Origin: Pseudobacteroides sp.
GTDB lineage: Bacteria; Bacillota; Clostridia; Acetivibrionales; DSM-2933
Reading direction: 5' to 3'
NCBI RefSeq assembly: GCF_036567765.1
Contig: NZ_DATCTU010000121.1
Span: 95,608 to 159,607, forward strand
DNA: 64,000 nucleotides
The notes under the pieces were generated by a model. The model searched no databases, was not told the origin of the DNA, and saw only the letters and a list, made by a program, of their open reading frames with translations. Positions 7,322 to 15,838 of the stretch are shown here, piece by piece (the first letter of the stretch is position 1; each line of letters opens with the position of its first letter). The position numbers and the translations under genes are program-made.

Positions 7322-9385
7322 ATGAAAAGACAATTTAGTTTGGAAAACACTAGAAACATTGGTATTATGGCTCATATTGATGCTGGTAAAACCACTACAA
7401 CAGAAAGGATTTTGTTCTACTCAGGCAAGCTTCATCGTTTGGGCGAGGTTCATGACGGAAGTGCAGCGATGGATTATTTACCACAGGAGCAGGACAGAGG
7501 TATTACAATTACATCTGCGGCCACTACGGCAGAGTGGAAAGGACATAGAATTAATATCATTGATACCCCAGGTCATGTAGATTTTACAGTTGAAGTGGAA
7601 AGATCGCTTCGCGTTTTAGATGGCTCAGTTGCATTATTCTGTGCTAAAGGCGGAGTGGAGCCCCAATCAGAAACCGTGTGGCGGCAGGCCGACAACTATG
7701 GCGTACCACGGCTTGCATTTGTAAACAAAATGGATATCATAGGAGCAGATTTCTACAACTGTGTTGCCATGATGAAGAATAGGTTAAAAACAAATGCCGT
7801 ACCTCTTCAGCTTCCTATTGGCAATGAAGATTCCTTCTGCGGTATTGTGGACCTTATTACATTAAAGGCCTACTTTTACAAGGACGAATCGGGTAAAATC
7901 TTAGAGGAAGGCTCAATACCTGAAGATATGATGAACCTTGTAGATGAGTATCGCATTGTTTTACTGGAAACAGCTGCAGAACAAAATGAAGAGCTTATGG
8001 TAAAGTATCTTTCAGGAGATATGTTATCGATTGATGAGATTAAAGAGGCCCTTAGGAAAGCTACTATTGCTGCAATCATAACACCGGTGCTTTGCGGATC
8101 AGCTTACAGAAACAAAGGCATTCAGCAGCTTTTAGATGCGGTGATTGATTATCTTCCATCACCACTAGATGTTGGTCCTATAAAAGGTATATCAATGGAT
8201 GGCGAGACTGGTATTGAAAGATCCGCCGATGATCAGGGACCTTTCTCAGCTCTGGCATTTAAGATTATATCAGATACTTACATAGGTAAGCTTTGCTTTT
8301 TCAGAGTATACTCTGGAACATTAAAAGCCGGTTCCTATGTGTATAATTCTTCAAAAGGTAAAAGAGAAAGGATAGGTCGGATCTTACAAATGCATGCTAA
8401 TCACCGCGAAGACATTGAGATGGCTTATGCAGGCGATATCGCGGCTGCAGTCGGACTAAAAGATACAACTACTGGAGACACCCTATGTTCGGAAGATAAT
8501 GTAGTAATTCTTGAATCTATGATATTTCCCGAGCCGGTGATCTCAGTTGCTGTTGAGCCTAAGACAAAAGCAGAACAAAGCAAAATGAGCATTGCATTGC
8601 AAAAACTATCGGAAGAAGATCCTACGTTCCGGGTACATACCGATAAAGAAACCGGTCAAACCATAATTGAAGGAATGGGAGAACTTCACTTGGAGATCAT
8701 TATAGACCGCATGAAGACTGATTTTAACGTTACAGCCAATGTTGGCAAACCCAAGGTGGCTTACAGGGAAACCATTCGCAAGAAAGCTAAAGCAGAAGGT
8801 AAACTGGTAAAACAAACCGGCGGAAGCGGTCAATATGCTCACTGTGTGTTAGAGGTTGAGCCCTTAGCACGCGGAAGCGGTTTTGAGTTCGTTTCCAAAA
8901 TTACAGGCGGAGCTATCCCAAAGGAATTCATAGGGCCTATAGAGTCTGGCGTTCGAGATGCTTTGAATTACGGTGTATTAGGAGGATATAGTGTAGTCGA
9001 TATAAAAGTTACCCTCATTGACGGGTCATACCATGATGAGGATTCCTCAGAAATAGCTTTTAGAACTGCCGCTTCAATGGCATTTAAAGAAGCATGTCAT
9101 AAAGCAAGTCCTGTACTTTTAGAACCCATCATGAAAGTTGATGTATCTGTGCCGGAAGAATATACCGGTGACGGGATTGGAGAAATCAATATGAGGAGGG
9201 GCAGAATAGAAGGAATGGAAGCAAGATCCGGCTATCAAATGATCATGGCAAATGTCCCTCTATCAGAAATGTTTGAGTTCTCCACACCTCTTCGCTCCAA
9301 AACTCAGGGCCGCGGAACTTTCAGCATGCAAATAAGTCACTTTGCAGAAGTTCCAAATAACATCCAAGACTGTGTTTTAGGTTAG
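7322..9385 (+). CDS. fusA: Elongation factor G paralogue (ribosomal translocation GTPase)
   Basis: A 687-residue, full-length EF-G. It has the P-loop AHIDAGKTTTTERIL near residue 17, the RGITI switch, DTPGHVDFTVEVERSL, NKMD and the C-terminal domain IV/V motifs (GGAIPKEFIGPIESG, RRGRIEGMEARSG). It drives ribosomal translocation with GTP in the cytoplasm. It is not in a str operon: no rpsL, rpsG or tuf is adjacent, so this is probably a second EF-G gene. Its dedicated promoter, leader peptide and terminator suggest induction when translation is inhibited. Resistance to fusidic acid or a ribosome rescue role is inference. It is longer than and unlike Tet(M) (about 640 residues). Start at an ATG 8 bases after GGAGA. 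Confidence 0.88.
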   Translation: MKRQFSLENTRNIGIMAHIDAGKTTTTERILFYSGKLHRLGEVHDGSAAMDYLPQEQDRGITITSAATTAEWKGHRINIIDTPGHVDFTVEVERSLRVLDGSVALFCAKGGVEPQSETVWRQADNYGVPRLAFVNKMDIIGADFYNCVAMMKNRLKTNAVPLQLPIGNEDSFCGIVDLITLKAYFYKDESGKILEEGSIPEDMMNLVDEYRIVLLETAAEQNEELMVKYLSGDMLSIDEIKEALRKATIAAIITPVLCGSAYRNKGIQQLLDAVIDYLPSPLDVGPIKGISMDGETGIERSADDQGPFSALAFKIISDTYIGKLCFFRVYSGTLKAGSYVYNSSKGKRERIGRILQMHANHREDIEMAYAGDIAAAVGLKDTTTGDTLCSEDNVVILESMIFPEPVISVAVEPKTKAEQSKMSIALQKLSEEDPTFRVHTDKETGQTIIEGMGELHLEIIIDRMKTDFNVTANVGKPKVAYRETIRKKAKAEGKLVKQTGGSGQYAHCVLEVEPLARGSGFEFVSKITGGAIPKEFIGPIESGVRDALNYGVLGGYSVVDIKVTLIDGSYHDEDSSEIAFRTAASMAFKEACHKASPVLLEPIMKVDVSVPEEYTGDGIGEINMRRGRIEGMEARSGYQMIMANVPLSEMFEFSTPLRSKTQGRGTFSMQISHFAEVPNNIQDCVLG

Positions 9386-9390
9386 AAAAA

Positions 9391-9420
9391 TGGGTAGCCA
9401 ATGCGGCTACCCATTTTTTA
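9391..9420. terminator. Bidirectional terminator between EF-G paralogue and CBM25-like gene
   Basis: TGGGTAGCC (9391-9399) pairs with GGCTACCCA (9405-9413), flanked by an A-run on the left and a T-run on the right, so it can end transcripts from both convergent genes. The stop codon of the minus-strand gene (9418-9420) lies inside the T-run. Confidence 0.8.
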
Positions 9421-9837
9421 TTGGATATAAAAACTATAATTTTCACCTGAATTATTATCCCAATTGTTTGCATCATCCTTAAAGGCTACGTTTATCTGTT
9501 TGCTATCTACTGCAGGAATTGATAATTCATACATGTGTTGGTTGGTACTATTCATAGGGTAAGTTGAAGTATTCTGCCAGTCATCATTGTCACCAAAGCC
9601 CACTACTGCAAACACTCCACTAGCACCACTTTTCGTAAGAAGTCCGCTATATGTCAGTTTTACTTTGTCTCCTACAGTTGAAACCGTAACACCTTTTGAA
9701 TAGTTATCATAAAGTATTTCATCTGCAAGCTCTACGTCAAAACTTTCACATCCGCATTCATTACATCCGGATGATTTGCAATCAGCATTAATCACAGGCA
9801 CACTACTTTTCTTCTTGAAAAAATCCAATATACCCAT
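9418..9837 (-). CDS. Small CBM25-like (starch-binding-type) protein with Cys-rich N-terminus
   Basis: A 139-residue protein without a signal peptide. The N-terminus (MGILDFFKKKSS) is followed by four cysteines within eleven residues (C20, C25, C28, C30), a possible metal site. Residues about 45-139 resemble carbohydrate-binding module family 25: KLTYSGLL, FAVVGFGDNDDWQNTSTYPM, INVAFKDDANNWDNNSGENY, with the conserved tryptophans and the final N-Y-S/F pattern. Such modules bind alpha-glucans. Lacking a secretion signal, it may act on intracellular glycogen, but that is speculation. Good GGGAGG ribosome site. Confidence 0.55.
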   Translation of the reverse strand: MGILDFFKKKSSVPVINADCKSSGCNECGCESFDVELADEILYDNYSKGVTVSTVGDKVKLTYSGLLTKSGASGVFAVVGFGDNDDWQNTSTYPMNSTNQHMYELSIPAVDSKQINVAFKDDANNWDNNSGENYSFYIQ

Positions 9838-9952
9838 TATTCTTACCTCCCAACAAAATTATATTTTTTTAACCCATTATAGTTTTTACAGGCTATTAAA
9901 AATTATCTTAAAAGAATAATGGCAAATTTGAAAAGAATATGAATTTGTATGA

Positions 9953-11345
9953 TTATAACGATTGTTTTATAAATGAACCTGACACAAAATTAAAATACAA
10001 ATTATTTCTTTGTATAAGGGAATCATGACTTCCTTCATCTGCAATTTTTCCATCCTCCAGGATAAATATTCTATCAGCATTTAGTATGGTGGTAAGTCTG
10101 TGTGCAATTACCAGCACAGTACAATGGTTCTTGATTTTACCAATTATATTTTTAATTGTTTTCTCACTGTGAGGATCTAATGAAGATGTGGGTTCATCAA
10201 GAATAATTAAAGAAGGCTTTCTCAAAAGAGCCCTTGCTATCCCCAACTTTTGACTTTCACCCCCTGAAAAATTCAAATTCTCGTTTATTACTGTCTCATA
10301 GCCGTGAGGCAAGCTCATAATTTTTTCATGGAGCTCCACCTTCCTGCATGCTTCAATAACTTCCTCATCTTTAGCATCAAGTCTTCCCCGTCTTATGTTA
10401 TCCATTATGCTTTTATTAAAAGCTCAATCCGCTGCGGAACAAAACCGATATTTTTCCGTAGGGCTTCCACACCCATTTTGCTTATATCTTTTCCTCCAAT
10501 ATAAATCTTTCCTTCCGGAATGCTGTAAAAACCCATCAAGATGTTTATAAGTGTACTCTTTCCTGATCCGCTTTTACCTACAATAGCTGCGAATTCGTTG
10601 TTTCTTATATTCATGTTAATATTTTTTAATACCAGAATATCCGGGCTCATAGCTACAACCTGTCCGATACTTAAGGAGCCTTCCATGACTAGATAAGCTC
10701 CATAACCGTAAATTATCGATAATGAGGATACCACCATTACAGATAAAAATGTTCCTAGAGTAACGCTGTATTTGGAAATCTTTAAGCTGGATGTATGTAG
10801 ATTATATGATGCACTTTTAAATTCCTTTACAGTCAGTTTTTCAAGGGATAAGGCCTTAATTGGCAGAATCTTATCACAAGACTGATTTATAACAGTGCAT
10901 AGATCATCAAGGCTGGTCTGAACTTCAAGAGACAATATCCCAAGCTTTTTACTCAAAAAAGAACTTAATGCCCCACCATCATTCAAAACTCTCGAAATTA
11001 TTTCACCTTTTTTAACGGAATCAAAAAATTTCAGCGGTGCATGAATAATTTTTTCAAAAAGCTTTTCCCGTATTGAAAGTGTTATTCTTTCAGTAATGTT
11101 AATAAAAACAAGGTTTTTAAAGTATTCTATAAATGGTTGTGAACACATACAATAAAGAAAAATACCAGACCCCATGTAAGATTATGAAGCGATCCGGCCG
11201 GTATAACTTCGTCGATCAAATGCCTCGATACCAACGGGGCGGCGAACAAAGCAACTGAACCTAGTATTGTAAGTATAAGCCCGATAATTTGCCACTTTAT
11301 AAAAGGTTTAATCAGCAGGTATATTTTTTTAGCAAAATCCTTCAT
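9953..11345 (-). pseudogene. Decayed ABC exporter (fused membrane and ATPase domains)
   Basis: Three consecutive frames together spell one exporter: the N-terminal membrane part (11127-11345, MKDFAKKIYLLIKPFIKWQ), the middle (10405-11175, containing GEIISRVLND and Walker A VGKSGSGKSTLINILMG) and the C-terminal ATPase (9953-10405, NFSGGESQKLGIARALL signature, Walker B LIILDEPTSSLD). Frameshifts lie near 11150 and 10415. Total coding is about 475 residues against about 580 usual. Stretches expected after SRVLND (TM3/4 region) and between SIGQVVAM and DILVLKNI (TM6 to ATPase) are missing in frame. Deletions plus frameshifts point to true decay. It follows the GNAT gene by 4 bases and probably once exported the product of the radical SAM enzyme. 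Confidence 0.8.
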
Positions 11346-11349
11346 ATTA

Positions 11350-11826
11350 TTATTTCTCCCTTAACCTTTTAACATACCGTGCCGTGTAAGGTTTAAACTT
11401 GTAGTATTTTATAAGTGTTTCCATTTTGGTGTTATGACTCAAAACATCAGCTTCTAAGTAGCTGCAGCCCATAGATGCTGCCCATGCTTCTGTGGCTTTA
11501 ACAAGATCGGTACTTAAGGTCAGTCCCATCCTGTAATCTTCTTCAACGTACATGTGAAACACATATGCATAATCATCAGCGGGAAAGTAATAGTCTTTAT
11601 GATGCAAAACCGTCTCTATAAAACCTACTATTTTATTTTGTACTTCGGCAACAAATATAGCACAATATTTTTTGCTCATTGCAAATCTTAAATTGCCATA
11701 CTCTTTAAATTCAATATTTTGGTCAAAATATGGGTCTTTACTGATTTGATCATAGGATAGCTTGCACCATAATTCATTGATTGCACTCATATCCCGCTTT
11801 TTGGCTTTTCTTATTTTATAATTCAC
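11350..11826 (-). CDS. GNAT-family N-acetyltransferase
   Basis: A protein of about 158 residues starting at GTG 11826, chosen because AGGTGG lies four bases upstream; the longer TTG start at 11859 has no ribosome site. The sequence follows the GNAT pattern: MSAINELWCKL, CAIFVAEVQNKIVGFIE (beta4), HMYVEEDYRMGLTLSTDLVKA (a variant acetyl-CoA loop, Y-R-x-G-x-x-x), LEADVLSHNTKMETLIKYYKFKPY (alpha4/beta6). It would transfer an acetyl group from acetyl-CoA to an amine. The neighbours (radical SAM enzyme before, ABC exporter after) suggest a peptide-modification cassette, but its substrate is unknown. Confidence 0.7.
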   Translation of the reverse strand: MNYKIRKAKKRDMSAINELWCKLSYDQISKDPYFDQNIEFKEYGNLRFAMSKKYCAIFVAEVQNKIVGFIETVLHHKDYYFPADDYAYVFHMYVEEDYRMGLTLSTDLVKATEAWAASMGCSYLEADVLSHNTKMETLIKYYKFKPYTARYVKRLREK

Positions 11827-11875
11827 AAAACCACCTGATAAATGTAAATTTTTAAGCAATAACTAAAGCGATATT

Positions 11876-13188
11876 CTAATCATTGCTTAGCAAATACGTT
11901 ATTTTAAGATATTCTTCCAATTGGTATTTCCAGTTTTCACAGTTAGGCTTTTTATACTTCATTCCTATATATGGACAGCCGCCCATACAAATGGGCAGAT
12001 ATTTGCATTCCCTGCATTCACTGAAATCCAATGGACTCCATGTCATATAATTAACATTATTCAATTTCACCTTGTCTTCTATTTTTACAGAGCTGTTAAC
12101 GTTTCCAATGGATTTATCTGTTACACCCGCATCATTCCAACATTTATATATATATATCCCTTAGGATCTATGACATATGAAGACATCTGGGTTGCACCGC
12201 AGTAGTTTCCTATAATATTTGGGTATAACATTCTGTCATTTACTCTGAAACGGTTTTGAAGTAGCAGCTTTAAGGTATTGATATTTATTTCTGAAAATTG
12301 CTTGGTATGCATGCAGGATTCGGCTATATGGTCACAGGCATCGGTATAAGATGTAACTTTCCCAAGGGAAAGAGGCAGATCCTGAAGATTGTTCTCCTTA
12401 AGTATATCAAGAAGGTCTTTGACAAAAGATGAATTTTCATTATCTACGTTCATTCTTATATTACATAATATGTTCTTTGCTTTTAGCTTTTTGATGTTTG
12501 ACAGAAGTACATCGAAAGTACCTTCTCCGTTTAGCTTAAGTATTCTTCTCTTGTTATGAATATTGGGAGGTCCATCCAATGTTATTTGAACCGAGTTAAC
12601 ATTTGAGGATATTAATTGTTCTATTATCTCATCGTTTAGCAAATAACCGTTTGTAACCATTCCTGCATGGTATTTAACATTGCTTTCTTCACATATTTTA
12701 ATGGCTTTCCGGGAAAAATCAAAAATAGTTTCACTTGCAATAAGAGGCTCTCCGCCATACCAGGTTACATGTATGTCTCCTTTTTTTGCAGCAACCGCAG
12801 TAATCCAGCTTAGAATTGCGTTCTTAGTTTCATCGCTCATTTTACCTGCTGTCGGGTACTCATAACAGTAAGGGCATTTAAAGTTACATTCAAGAGTTGG
12901 TGCTATTGTAAGAAACAGGCCATAGTCATGATACTTTCCTTCATTCATCCTGTATTCAACCAGCTTTAACTCATCAACATCATCAGTTAAGATATAGTTT
13001 CCACGAAGCATCTCATCAATAAGCTTCTTTTTATCTTCTTCAAGATTCTCATGCTCTATGTCTTCAATATTATCTATAATATTTATAAACTCATCATCTA
13101 TTTGTGCGAGTGCACAAGTAAGACTATTAAAAGCAATTTTCACATCGTCATTGAGAGTCCAGAAAAAATTGTATCTTGAAGCCTTCAT
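11876..13188 (-). pseudogene. Radical SAM/SPASM peptide-maturase-like gene, frameshifted in an AT repeat
   Basis: Two frames join into one protein of about 437 residues. The first (12121-13188) has the radical SAM motif CNFKCPYCYE (CX3CX2C), WYGGEPL and ITLDGPPNIHNKRR. The second continues from 12120 to 11876 with the SPASM cluster cysteines (FSECRECKYLPICMGGCPY). The break is in an alternating AT run at 12145-12157; removing one 2-base unit makes the frame read GYIYKCWNDAGV and continue. The SPASM domain carries auxiliary Fe-S clusters, and such enzymes modify ribosomally made peptides. No precursor-peptide gene is visible nearby. With the adjacent decayed ABC exporter this is probably a dying RiPP-like cassette, though a phase-variable repeat or an assembly error is possible. 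Confidence 0.75.
12145..12157. repeat. Alternating AT dinucleotide tract at a frameshift
   Basis: Thirteen alternating A/T bases inside the radical SAM gene. The flanking frames fuse correctly only if one dinucleotide is lost, so the tract is exactly where the reading frame changes. Confidence 0.75.
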
Positions 13189-13339
13189 ATTGCTTATCCC
13201 CCTAATTTATCAACTTCTGCAAGTTACTCACTTACTTTCTTTAGAGATATAATGTACCTAAAGTCAAAATCTGGATAGGATTAAAAAATTTAACCATAGT
13301 CAAGCTTTTCAACCTTGATCGCTATCGCGAGAAATTGAA

Positions 13340-13373
13340 AGCACACCATATCATATGTCTGATATGGTGTGCT
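13340..13373 (-). terminator. Long perfect hairpin after the GH9 operon
   Basis: AGCACACCATATCA (13340-13353) pairs with TGATATGGTGTGCT (13360-13373), a 14-bp perfect stem with a 6-base loop, 33 bases past the stop of the last GH9 gene. The T-tract that follows on the minus strand is weak (TTCAATTTCT), so it may act in RNA stability as much as termination. Confidence 0.6.
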
Positions 13374-13405
13374 AAACTCAAAAATCAATATTGATTACTG
13401 TCATT

Positions 13406-15811
13406 TTACATATAATCTTCGGGTACTTTATTAAAATGCATTGCTATAATAATAACATCACTCATATTTATAGCACCATCTCTATTTAAGTCACCATTCT
13501 CTTTATATTTTCCATCACCCGAAGTGCTGTTAAAGTGTTTTGCAATCTCAATAATATCCGACAGATTTATTGCATTGTCTTGCACACCGTTAACCTCCAG
13601 GTCTCCGGGCCACATGATAATCGGTACGCTTTGTGTGCTAATCTGTACGTCCTTTGCGATTAATACATTTTTAATTTCCCTGTAAAGATAATTTTTCTTA
13701 CTCACCTTCAATGTATAGCCAACAGCATTTTGAGGAACATTATCAATCTCAAAATAACCGTTTTGGTTAGTCTCAGCGGACAATTCAGAGCCGATAACCT
13801 CCACCTTAAAACCTGATCTCAATACACCGGCTGTATCAGCTCCTAATGTCATATCAGGCTTTATAAAGCCTGATATCTTATATCCTGTTGTCGCTGTAGG
13901 CTTAGCTGTAGGAGAAGGAGGTACTGATGGAGTCCCGCCTGACGGATCCTTTCCGAATACCTGTTCACCGTTTTTATAAACGGGTATGTTTTGGGTAATC
14001 GTAAAGCTTTTCTCGTTTAACCCAGCTCTTGAGTAGTCATTTGATGCATTCCACTGAGTACCGTTATAGTTTGCTATGAAAAATTGGACATAGGATTTCC
14101 CATAAAGCTTCTGATCCGGGAAGGTTATATCTACATAGTAGATGTTTTTAGCTTCATCCCAGGGCTTGATTGGGGACATTTTGGCCCCATTGGGAGACCA
14201 ATATGCATTTTGCATAAACGTTGACAAATTTACCTTTCCAGGACCAAATTCCGACAAGTCGATAAAGTATTTAAGGGATAATCCGGTTTCATATTGAGGA
14301 GGTGAAGTCAAAATATTATGCATCCAAATTTCAACCTCGGACACCTGATTGTCTTCTTTTGTTACTCTGGCTTCAGCATAATATTGAGGCGGTTCTCCTT
14401 CAATACCCGGTGTTTCTTCCGGTACCTGCCCATCCCCGTAGTATTTGCTTAATCCTGCAAGAGCCCCCACAAGACCTGCATTATAGTCCAATCCCGTCTC
14501 TGTGTATACATACTTTTCCACATCATCAATATATTCATCATTTGCATCAGCACCCCCTACGAGAGCACCATATAGAATATGCCTTTCAGGTGCTTGCTTT
14601 GTTTCATCTCCCGGCCAGCCCTCAAGCATTCCACTTGCCGCTCTATGATGAGGGAACTTGGGATAGTTGTCTCCAAACCCAACCATATAAGACATTTTCT
14701 TGGGGTTTTTACCCAGAATATAGTCAATCTGGCCTTTCGCAAAGTCAAGGTACTTCTTCTCACCCGTATTCTTGTAATGTACAAGCATAATCATACTCTC
14801 TGCCGCAGGATACTTGCACACGCCCCAGCCAGTCAGCCATTTGAGCCCACCTGGAGTAGTCTTTACAGTATTCATCCAGTAATCCATATGCTCTAAAGCT
14901 ATTCTCTTGAATTTAGGATCATCTGAAATTTGAGAAAGCTTCAGGAATGTGCTGGAAAACACATAATCCCAGCAGTTGGTCCAGTGATCCTGATACTCAT
15001 TATCTCCGCCCATACCTTTTTCATTCATAAGCTTATAAATATCATCCATATACCTCTTGTCGTTTGTGATAATGTAAAGCCAGGTGGCACCCCACATGAG
15101 TTCATCGTAATAACCTGAAGGTACATAGAACCCTTGTGCTTCACTGTTTCCTCTATAGGTTATACCGAAATCATATAAATCCTTTGCTGCTGCCAGGCAC
15201 TTCTCGGCATATTTTAGATCTATGTCCTTGTAATTTAGGTACATAAGAGCTAAAGCAGCGGCCGCATCACCTGCTACATCCGACCCTGGTTTTTCAGGTG
15301 TAGCAACAAAATAAGTTGGCCTGTTATATGTCTGAAGCTCAGGAGGCCCCCAATAGGCATGGTCTGTATTCCCCTCACCAAACTGGTAATAGAAGGTAGT
15401 TTTGTTCGGGAAACACTTCAAAAAATAATCAGTAAAATGCTTGAGTATATTTAACATATACTTATCCTGGCCCTTATCAATAAAAACATCCTTAAACTCA
15501 TAATAATTCCATGCAAGAGCCGAAGCTGAATAACATTGGGGCAGGCCGAATTTGACATGGTCTCCGCAGTCATGGAAACCTCCTGTTAAATCGAGTCCCA
15601 CATCCTTGCCATCTTCAATATGGCATGGTCCACGCCACTTAATCCTGTTGTTTCCGGCATCAGGTCCGCACCAGCTTGCTTCATAAAACAAAATGGATTT
15701 TGCAAATGCATCTACATAGTTGAAATTTGTCTCTGCTGCTGACACCGGAGTTTTCGGTATAATACATACCAAAACAAATAAAACCAAAAAGAATTTGCTG
15801 ATTCTTTTCAT
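13406..15811 (-). CDS. Cellulosomal GH9 endoglucanase: GH9-CBM3c-CnaB-dockerin
   Basis: About 801 residues; ATG 15811 is preferred to the GTG three bases earlier because of spacing from GGGAGG. Order: signal peptide 1-26; GH9 catalytic domain about 30-460 with catalytic aspartates in HDCGDHVKFG (D81, D84), the HHRAASG histidine region and the acid Glu in YTETGLDYNAG (about E438); CBM3c about 473-620; short Pro/Thr linker; CnaB-like module about 643-730 (GYKISGFIKPDM... NQNGYFEIDNVP); dockerin about 735-795. It would cut internal beta-1,4 bonds in cellulose, made processive by CBM3c, as a secreted cellulosome subunit. It is closely similar in architecture to the gene at 22351 and is last in a four-gene GH9 operon. 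Confidence 0.93.
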   Translation of the reverse strand: MKRISKFFLVLFVLVCIIPKTPVSAAETNFNYVDAFAKSILFYEASWCGPDAGNNRIKWRGPCHIEDGKDVGLDLTGGFHDCGDHVKFGLPQCYSASALAWNYYEFKDVFIDKGQDKYMLNILKHFTDYFLKCFPNKTTFYYQFGEGNTDHAYWGPPELQTYNRPTYFVATPEKPGSDVAGDAAAALALMYLNYKDIDLKYAEKCLAAAKDLYDFGITYRGNSEAQGFYVPSGYYDELMWGATWLYIITNDKRYMDDIYKLMNEKGMGGDNEYQDHWTNCWDYVFSSTFLKLSQISDDPKFKRIALEHMDYWMNTVKTTPGGLKWLTGWGVCKYPAAESMIMLVHYKNTGEKKYLDFAKGQIDYILGKNPKKMSYMVGFGDNYPKFPHHRAASGMLEGWPGDETKQAPERHILYGALVGGADANDEYIDDVEKYVYTETGLDYNAGLVGALAGLSKYYGDGQVPEETPGIEGEPPQYYAEARVTKEDNQVSEVEIWMHNILTSPPQYETGLSLKYFIDLSEFGPGKVNLSTFMQNAYWSPNGAKMSPIKPWDEAKNIYYVDITFPDQKLYGKSYVQFFIANYNGTQWNASNDYSRAGLNEKSFTITQNIPVYKNGEQVFGKDPSGGTPSVPPSPTAKPTATTGYKISGFIKPDMTLGADTAGVLRSGFKVEVIGSELSAETNQNGYFEIDNVPQNAVGYTLKVSKKNYLYREIKNVLIAKDVQISTQSVPIIMWPGDLEVNGVQDNAINLSDIIEIAKHFNSTSGDGKYKENGDLNRDGAINMSDVIIIAMHFNKVPEDYM

Positions 15812-15838
15812 CACAAAGCCTCCCTAATGTCCTTAAAT

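Noticed and set aside
7322..9385. Calling the EF-G paralogue a Tet(M)-class ribosomal protection protein
   Set aside because: Length (687) and motifs follow canonical EF-G throughout; only the upstream control resembles tet(M).
14302..14790. Long plus-strand ORFs inside the GH9 genes (also 17168-17464, 23529-23873)
   Set aside because: They are antisense to well-supported GH9 domains, have His/Leu/Pro-biased nonsense composition and no ribosome sites.
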